Part shown: positions 58,500-64,000 of the stretch, piece after piece
How positions within the stretch are numbered: the first letter of the stretch is position 1
Layout of the letters: each line of letters opens with the position of its first letter
DNA from: Anaerolineales bacterium UBA2181
GTDB taxonomy: Bacteria > Chloroflexota > Anaerolineae > Promineifilales > UBA4811
Length of the DNA: 64,000 bases
Direction of reading: 5' to 3'
Assembly: GCA_002328075.1 (NCBI GenBank)
Contig: DCVT01000044.1
Span: forward strand, 1 to 64,000
Position numbers and translations under genes: made by a program
Notes under the pieces: model-generated
Databases searched by the model: none
Told to the model about the DNA's origin: nothing
Seen by the model: the letters and a program-made list of their open reading frames with translations, nothing else

Positions 58500-59948
58500 T
58501 CATCCCCCTGTTGAGAAAGCAGGCAGCGTGAACCAAACGCTCGTCCCATGGCCCGGCTGGCTCTCCACGCCGATGGCACCGCCATGCGCTTGGACGATCG
58601 AGCGCGCGACCGCCAGGCCCAGACCGGTTCCTTCCTGGCCTGAATCACGTGCCCGGCTCTGATCGGCGCGATAGAAACGTTCGAACACGTTGGGCAACGC
58701 CTCTGGCGGGATTCCTGGCCCTGTGTCGCGGATTCGCACCTTTAACCACTCCGGGCCAGGCTGGCTGACCTTGACCTGCACGGCGCCACCTTCCGGTGTG
58801 AAACGCAGGGCATTAGAAAGCAGGTTCGCCAGGACCTGTTCGATACGTTGCGCGTCCATCATGGCCAGCGCCAGCTCCGCTGGCCCCTGCACCTCCAGTC
58901 GAATCGATTTGGCCTCGGCGACCGGCTGGAATCCGGCGACCGAACGCTGGGTCAGGTCTATCAGATCAGTAGGTTGGCGGTCCAAGGGCAGTTGGCCGGC
59001 CTCCGCCAACGCCAACTGCCTGAGATCCTCCACTAGCCGGGCCAGCAGGGCAGTCTTGGCCTGAATCGGTTCCAGCGCATCCACTGTCAGGGGAAAGATG
59101 CCATCCTGCAGCGCTTCCACATTACCTTGGATGACAGCCAAAGGAGTCCGTAATTCGTGGGCAATGTCCGCCGTCAGTTGGCGACGAAGTGATTCCGCTC
59201 TCTCAAGCTGGGAAGCCATCAGGTTAAACGCCGTGGCCAGTTCGCCGACCTCGTCCCCGGACGAATCGGTAACGCGTTGGCTCAAGTCGCCCGTGGCAAT
59301 AGCCTCGGTGGCTCTGGTCAATTCGCGGATGGGGCGAGTCACCCCCCAAGTGATGACTGCACCCAGGAGAAGCGCCACCAGGCTGGCTACCACCACTGCC
59401 AGGATGATCGCCTGGTTAACCTGGTTCAGGAACTGGTCATCCTGCGCTGTCGACAGCCCGGCCGTCGTCACCAACACGGTGCCGACGCGAGTATCACCGA
59501 CCATGATGGGGGCACCCACGGCAAGGCTCGCCTCATCCAACTGCCGGCCGGTGAGTTCGCCTCCCGTGTCCGCGACGATGCGTCCCTGGGCGTCGGCCAC
59601 CAGCACCTGGGCATCCATCATCTGCCACATGTCCCAGGCCGGTCGCCGACCTACCTCGGTGCGCCGCATCGCCATCCCGCTCGGGGTGTAGGTCAGTGCG
59701 AACTCCACGTTGTCCCAGCTTCCGGCCGACCGGTAATAATCGGCCAGGTAAGGGGCAATGCGCTGAGCCTGCATTTGACCCGCCATAGTCGTGTAACCGT
59801 GGAATTCCTGACGGGTGGCTTGGCCCGCCAACCAGGTTGCCAGAACGGCCACCGTCAGGACGACGATGATAAACGCCGCCATCAACTTGACAAAGAGCCC
59901 ACGAAGGCGGGGGCGCCGGCCCACTTGATGGGTCATCCTGGTCCACAA
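58500..59948 (-). CDS. Sensor histidine kinase, BaeS-like
   Basis: 482 residues. TM1 (about 21-45) and TM2 (about 180-205) flank an extracytoplasmic sensor of about 135 residues. HAMP, HisKA with the phospho-acceptor His in 'DIAHELRTPLAVIQGNV', and HATPase_c ('NLLSNALRFTPEGG', 'DTGPGIPPEALP', 'GTGLGLAVARSIVQAHGG') follow in order. It is seven bases downstream of its response regulator. The stimulus is unknown; envelope stress is typical of relatives. Confidence 0.92.
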   Translation of the reverse strand: MWTRMTHQVGRRPRLRGLFVKLMAAFIIVVLTVAVLATWLAGQATRQEFHGYTTMAGQMQAQRIAPYLADYYRSAGSWDNVEFALTYTPSGMAMRRTEVGRRPAWDMWQMMDAQVLVADAQGRIVADTGGELTGRQLDEASLAVGAPIMVGDTRVGTVLVTTAGLSTAQDDQFLNQVNQAIILAVVVASLVALLLGAVITWGVTRPIRELTRATEAIATGDLSQRVTDSSGDEVGELATAFNLMASQLERAESLRRQLTADIAHELRTPLAVIQGNVEALQDGIFPLTVDALEPIQAKTALLARLVEDLRQLALAEAGQLPLDRQPTDLIDLTQRSVAGFQPVAEAKSIRLEVQGPAELALAMMDAQRIEQVLANLLSNALRFTPEGGAVQVKVSQPGPEWLKVRIRDTGPGIPPEALPNVFERFYRADQSRARDSGQEGTGLGLAVARSIVQAHGGAIGVESQPGHGTSVWFTLPAFSTGG

Positions 59949-59955
59949 AAATCGA

Positions 59956-60672
59956 TCATGGGTCAGAAAACCGATACCCTACGCCAAAGACGGTGTAGAT
60001 GAAAGTCGGATTGCGCGGGTCTTCGCCAAGTTTGGCGCGCAAGTTCTTGATATGGCTGTCGATGGTGCGGTCCAGGCCCTCGTAATCGGGTCCGAGCGCA
60101 TCCAGCAATTGAGCCCGGCTGAACACCTGCCCCGGAGCGGAAGCCATCCTCACCAACAGGGTAAACTCGGTCGGTGTCAGCTCAACCAATTCTCCGTCCA
60201 GCGTCGTGGCGTGACGGAGCGGGTCAATGACCAACCGCCCTGCGTGAATCGGGCGGAGGTCAGGTTGACCTTCGGGCGTGGGAGAAACCCGCCGCAACAC
60301 CGCCCGAACCCGGGCCACCAGTTCGCGCGGGCTAAAGGGTTTGGTCACATAGTCGTCCGCACCCAGCTCCAAACCAAGGACCCGGTCCATCTCCTCTACC
60401 CGCGCCGTCAGCATGATGATGGGAACGGTGGCCTCCCGGCCGGGCATCTGGCGCATGGCACGAGCGACATCCAGGCCGTCCATCGACGGTTTTCCGGCAG
60501 CCGCCGGCAGGTTCAGGTCTAGAACCACCAGGTCCGGCCGCTCGTGGTGAAACAGCGTCAACGCCGTCGAGCCATTGACGGCAGCCAACACGCGATACCC
60601 CGCCTGTTCCAGGTAACCACGAGTAATCCGGATGATCTCTGCCTCGTCGTCCACTACCAGGATCGTTGCCAT
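59956..60672 (-). CDS. OmpR-family response regulator, BaeR-like
   Basis: 238 residues. Receiver with 'LVVDDEAEIIRI', phospho-Asp in 'LVVLDLNLP', Thr in 'MLTARVEE' and Lys in 'VTKPFSPREL'. The loop after the phospho-Asp is lengthened by about seven residues ('AAAGKPSMDG'). The C-terminal winged helix ends 'TVFGVGYRFSDP'. It is paired with the kinase immediately downstream. Confidence 0.94.
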   Translation of the reverse strand: MATILVVDDEAEIIRITRGYLEQAGYRVLAAVNGSTALTLFHHERPDLVVLDLNLPAAAGKPSMDGLDVARAMRQMPGREATVPIIMLTARVEEMDRVLGLELGADDYVTKPFSPRELVARVRAVLRRVSPTPEGQPDLRPIHAGRLVIDPLRHATTLDGELVELTPTEFTLLVRMASAPGQVFSRAQLLDALGPDYEGLDRTIDSHIKNLRAKLGEDPRNPTFIYTVFGVGYRFSDP

Positions 60673-60824
60673 CCTCTAACATCCACAAGAACCTGAGCCG
60701 CAGGGCGCATGTCGCGAGATCGGCTTCCGCCCGACCCATATGCTAACACACGAATATGGAGAAAAGATGGAGGTCACGTGGAGTTGGCGTGTAACCGTGC
60801 CAGTGCAAGTAGGTCGGCAGACTT

Positions 60825-61544
60825 TCACTGATCTACAAGAAACGACCGGATCTGGTCCCAGATGAAAAGGAGTTGGTCGTTCAACGAATGGCCACCCTCA
60901 ACCTCCACCAGCGTCACCTGACTGTATCTCGCCGCGTAGGCACGGCTGTCTGAAATGGGAACCACGTCGTCGTCACGACCGTGGATGATCAGCGTTGGCG
61001 CGGCCGGCGGCACCGGTTCCAGATACCGTTGTCCATCCTGGTGAAAACCGTAGGCAAGGGGAACCGTGCGGCCGAAAGCGGCGTGCTCAATGGGGGCATC
61101 TCCTGCCTGCTTCCACATTTCCAGCTCATCTTGGCTTGCATTTCCCGCCCGGTAGTAAAGCGCCGGCGCCAGCAGTAACATCCTTTTCACGTCGCCGTAG
61201 CGAAAGGCATAGTTGAGCGCCACCAGCCCGCCCATTGAGCTGCCCACCAGGCTCACGTGCTGGGCAGGCTGTTCCATCCGGTACTGCCGCAGGCGATCGA
61301 TCAGCCCGGTAAACGTCATAAATCGGAAATCGTCGGGCGTCGGGGCAAGCTCAAGAGCGACGAATCGCGTGTGCGGGTTCTGGTCGAATTGGCTGGCAAA
61401 AAAGCGGGCTTTGATTCCCTGAGCGGAAGATGCAAACCCGTGCAAGTAGATCACACGGCTCGGGCCGCCCCGCAATGGTAGCGGTCGATCGCCCACTTGT
61501 GCGTGCGAGCGGTCCTGCCGCGAGTCTCCGCTGGAGTTCATCAT
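60825..61544 (-). CDS. Alpha/beta-hydrolase, YqiA/esterase-like
   Basis: 239 residues. 'VIYLHGFASSAQGIKA' oxyanion loop, nucleophile 'GSSMGGLVAL', acid in 'IIHGRDDDVVP' and His in 'EGGHSLND'. It resembles the YqiA/UPF0227 type that hydrolyses short acyl esters. Monocistronic and leftward, divergent from the M28 gene. A Ser/Arg-rich N-terminus of about 25 residues may be unstructured or include a later true start. Confidence 0.85.
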   Translation of the reverse strand: MMNSSGDSRQDRSHAQVGDRPLPLRGGPSRVIYLHGFASSAQGIKARFFASQFDQNPHTRFVALELAPTPDDFRFMTFTGLIDRLRQYRMEQPAQHVSLVGSSMGGLVALNYAFRYGDVKRMLLLAPALYYRAGNASQDELEMWKQAGDAPIEHAAFGRTVPLAYGFHQDGQRYLEPVPPAAPTLIIHGRDDDVVPISDSRAYAARYSQVTLVEVEGGHSLNDQLLFIWDQIRSFLVDQ

Positions 61545-61698
61545 GTCTTGCTCCGGTTCCGTGGTGGCGCTGGCATTCTAACCTAACTCAAGCTACAATG
61601 CCAGGGACAGAATGCCGATCCGCCTCTGATGAACCTTGGGGGCGACGAAAAGTATACCTCGCACAGGTCCAGAGATAGCGGTGTGGGGAGGTGGAATC

Positions 61699-63984
61699 AT
61701 GCGGTCAGGGCAGTGGTTCTGGAAGGTTACTAGCTTGTTAATGCTGCTGACCGGCTGCGCCCGGCCGACACCGACCCCATTTTACGCCCAGCCGAGTGCT
61801 ATGCCCACCGGCAGAGTAGAGCCCACACCCACTCGGCCGCCAGGTGCAATAACCGGACCCTATGCGCTCATCTCCCTCGACGATCTCTTGGAGACCGTGG
61901 CCGATCTGACCTCGATCGAACCATACTCGGGTTGGCGTAACTCGGGGACGGTGGGTGAGGCCGGGGCTATCGACTACTTGGTCTCCCGGTTGTCACAGAT
62001 GCCGTTTCTCCTGTCGCAAGGGTTAGAGTTGGAGAGACAAGGCTTTCGTGTCTATATGGCCACCGAGATCTGGGACGCCAAACTCAAGTTGACCGCAGAC
62101 GGCGAGGAGTGGCAGGTGCCCGCCTCCGCACTCCGCGGTCCCCGGGACGAGATTGCCCAGGCGCTCAGGTTTGATTCGGATGGCAAGTTGAACGATGCCA
62201 ATCACGACCCGGTGGTGGTGGAAGGCAGCGCTCGGGTCATTCGCAACCGAGCGGAGATCGGTTCGCTGAACGCAGCCGACCTGACGCATCAGGTAGTGGT
62301 GCTGGATTATGCCCTGATTGATCGTTCGCTGCTTGACATCCGGCCGGCGGTCAACGTAGCTTGGGAATTGATCAGCAAGGCGCCAGCCGGCCTGGTGTTG
62401 GTGACCGAGAACTCGAACGAGCTGGGCAAGAGCCATGGCGCCTTTGTGGGCGATGTGAGCGCCCTTAACTGGGTAGAAGCCGAACCCAATCCACCCACGT
62501 TACACGTACGTTTGGAAGACCTGGCGCCGGCCGGCATCCATGGCTGGGATGACCTCCGGCGCATTCAACGGGTTGAGCTGACGTGGGATGCCGACGTGTT
62601 CGCTCCCGGCCAATCCTCCAACCTGATCGCACGAATACCAGGCGCTGACAGCTCGCGGGCGATCATTTTGGGGGCGCACGTCGACAGCCCCAACAGCCCA
62701 GGTGCCATGGACGACGGCAGCGGGGTGGCCGTGCTCTTGGAGGTGGCCCGGGTAATTGATGCGGCCAACATCACGCCTCCGTTTGACCTCTATCTGGCTT
62801 GGTTCGGCAGCGAAGAATTGGGTTTGTACGGAGCCGCCCATTTCGTGAACACTCACCAGGAGCTGTTGGATCGCACGGCAGGAATGCTGCAGCTGGACTG
62901 CCTGACCCGCCCATTGGATGGCATCCACGCCGAATTATCGGCGATCACCTGGTCCTACAGCCGCCTGGGGGTAGACGGCACGCCCTGGACCGCGTTCCTG
63001 GTTGAGCAATCCGCCCTCCAAGGTGTTCAAGTTGTTCCGGAGGATATTCAGACCATCTACTCAGACAATAGCAACCTGGCCGGATTTGGCGTCCCTCAGG
63101 CAGACGTGATCTTTGTCAACGAGCCGGTGATGGAGGCTACTGGCAGTCTGCATTATGCGGCCCACATTCACGATCCTTACGACACCATCGAGTTGGCAAC
63201 CGAGATGGGACATGTGCTGGAAGATATGGCCCGGGTGGCATTGGTGGCGGCACTGGAGACAGGTCCGGAGGCGGCCGATTTTCGGGTGGCTCCATCCCCC
63301 GAGGAGCGCATTGTCTTTGTCGGCAGCCACACCGAGTCCATTCACCTCGGACCCACTGCCTTTATCGATCTGGGGATGAGCTGGGCAATGCTCGGGTTTG
63401 ACGTGGATATCATCCCTTACGGCCAGTTAGTGACCGCCAACGACCTGACAGACGCCGCCATGGTTGTGGTGTTGCCAGTCCTGGATTATCCGAGCCCAGA
63501 GGGCGACCTCTCACTCTATGATGAGGCCTGGGACCCGGCCGAGATCGAAGCGCTGGTGACTTTTGTGGATTGCGGCGGCTTGATGGTGATCACCAACAGC
63601 GCCCACCGCCTGAAATACGGCAACCGGGTGCTGGATTCGAACGAGGATTGGGCAGACATGAATGCGCTATCCGGCAGATTCGGGGTCACCTATCAGCAGC
63701 CGGCGCTGCGCAGCGCGACCGCCAACCTGGTTTGGGATCATCCGATCGCAGTCGGGCGGGAGACATTGCGTCTGGCCGAGAACAATGGCGTTCCCATGGA
63801 CCTGAATGCTGGCCTAGTGCTGGCCCAGACAGACGGCCGACCTGCTGCCGCCTGGATCGAGTGGGGAGACTCGGGCGGACAGGTGCTGGTACTGGCCGAC
63901 GTGGGGATTCTGGGAACTGACCTGGGCGAGCCCCAGAACCTGTTCTTCTGGCAGAACCTGGCCCGACACGCCCGCGCCCGTTAA
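61699..63984 (+). CDS. M28-family zinc aminopeptidase lipoprotein with C-terminal GATase-like domain
   Basis: 761 residues from ATG 61699, preceded by GGGGAGGTGGAATC. The signal peptide ends in a lipobox 'LLTGC', so the protein is membrane-tethered outside the cell. A PA-like region (about 100-240) precedes the peptidase: 'LGAHVDSPNSPGAMDDGSG' (first His and bridging Asp), 'GSEELGLYG' (catalytic Glu) and 'MLQLDCL' (Asp). A later His is in 'HYAAHIHDPYD'. The last 220 residues form an alpha/beta domain with GATase/ThuA-like flavour ('GLMVITNSAHRLKYG'). It releases N-terminal amino acids from peptides; the added domain's role is unknown. Its stop lies 16 bases from the window end. Confidence 0.85.
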   Translation: MRSGQWFWKVTSLLMLLTGCARPTPTPFYAQPSAMPTGRVEPTPTRPPGAITGPYALISLDDLLETVADLTSIEPYSGWRNSGTVGEAGAIDYLVSRLSQMPFLLSQGLELERQGFRVYMATEIWDAKLKLTADGEEWQVPASALRGPRDEIAQALRFDSDGKLNDANHDPVVVEGSARVIRNRAEIGSLNAADLTHQVVVLDYALIDRSLLDIRPAVNVAWELISKAPAGLVLVTENSNELGKSHGAFVGDVSALNWVEAEPNPPTLHVRLEDLAPAGIHGWDDLRRIQRVELTWDADVFAPGQSSNLIARIPGADSSRAIILGAHVDSPNSPGAMDDGSGVAVLLEVARVIDAANITPPFDLYLAWFGSEELGLYGAAHFVNTHQELLDRTAGMLQLDCLTRPLDGIHAELSAITWSYSRLGVDGTPWTAFLVEQSALQGVQVVPEDIQTIYSDNSNLAGFGVPQADVIFVNEPVMEATGSLHYAAHIHDPYDTIELATEMGHVLEDMARVALVAALETGPEAADFRVAPSPEERIVFVGSHTESIHLGPTAFIDLGMSWAMLGFDVDIIPYGQLVTANDLTDAAMVVVLPVLDYPSPEGDLSLYDEAWDPAEIEALVTFVDCGGLMVITNSAHRLKYGNRVLDSNEDWADMNALSGRFGVTYQQPALRSATANLVWDHPIAVGRETLRLAENNGVPMDLNAGLVLAQTDGRPAAAWIEWGDSGGQVLVLADVGILGTDLGEPQNLFFWQNLARHARAR

Positions 63985-64000
63985 CCTCAGATGCCGCAGT

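Noticed and set aside
1..64000. CRISPR array, prophage or plasmid replication genes
   Set aside because: No regularly spaced repeats, phage structural genes, integrases beyond the IS607 fragment, or replication initiators were seen.

Overview
This window is a GC-rich bacterial chromosome segment carrying housekeeping and metabolic genes. It is most likely from a member of the Chloroflexota (Anaerolineae or a related class), probably a metagenome-assembled or uncultured genome. That placement is an inference from overall gene content: a DUF438/hemerythrin/qNOR cluster, a UxaA-like giant, Wzy-type polymer genes, an AdoK-AhcY-MetK operon under a SAM-I riboswitch, and a GlnRS with its own tRNA-Gln. 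No rRNA or other decisive marker is present. No prophage, CRISPR array or plasmid function was seen. The only mobile DNA is a broken IS607-type recombinase at the left edge.

Layout. 1-4563: a frameshifted IS607 recombinase, then a leftward three-gene 2-hydroxyacyl-CoA dehydratase-type operon (two FeS subunits plus one ATP-dependent activator). 4564-8283: dnaE with an intact-looking PHP domain. 8396-10487: leftward epimerase and B12-dependent acyl-CoA mutase, the mutase carrying isobutyryl-CoA-mutase-like specificity residues. 10872-19922: a nitrogen-oxide island. A leftward run (ferredoxin, MoaD-like protein, methyltransferase, hemerythrin, quinol NO reductase, DUF438-hemerythrin-PAS protein, DUF166 protein) diverges from a rightward octaheme hydroxylamine-oxidoreductase-like cytochrome and an internally duplicated membrane protein. 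20183-25226: hydroxyacid dehydrogenase, CaiB-type CoA transferase and a 901-residue UxaA-family protein. 25223-34331: SDR, two paralogous REC-winged-helix regulators (the second with a degenerate receiver), Bcp peroxiredoxin, HAD phosphatase, a YyaL-type thioredoxin/six-hairpin protein, a PII-like protein with a cation antiporter, and an alpha/beta hydrolase.

34863-38660 is the tRNA-Trp-secE-nusG-rplKA-(L10 leader)-rplJL transcription/translation unit, with its promoter, leader attenuator and final terminator visible. 38670-43509 runs leftward: radA, endonuclease IV, rsfS, L-asparaginase and a zinc-ribbon membrane protein. 43762-46427 holds a cupin and a GntR-regulated cysteine-desulfurase-like enzyme. 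46669-51536 holds a glycosidase-like/O-antigen-ligase fusion and a G5/TolB-like lipoprotein. 51745-54077 holds MscL with a zinc ribbon, glnS and tRNA-Gln. 54120-57993 is a SAM-cycle operon (SAM-I riboswitch, adenosine kinase, SAH hydrolase, SAM synthetase). 58500-63984 holds a BaeS/R-like two-component pair, a hydrolase and an M28 lipoprotein peptidase.

The most distinctive biology is the divergent octaheme-cytochrome/NO-reductase island. It suggests linked chemistry of hydroxylamine, nitrite or ammonia and NO, with a novel-looking 4+4 transmembrane repeat protein replacing the usual cytochrome partner. All functional statements come from reading motifs and context; no database search was run.
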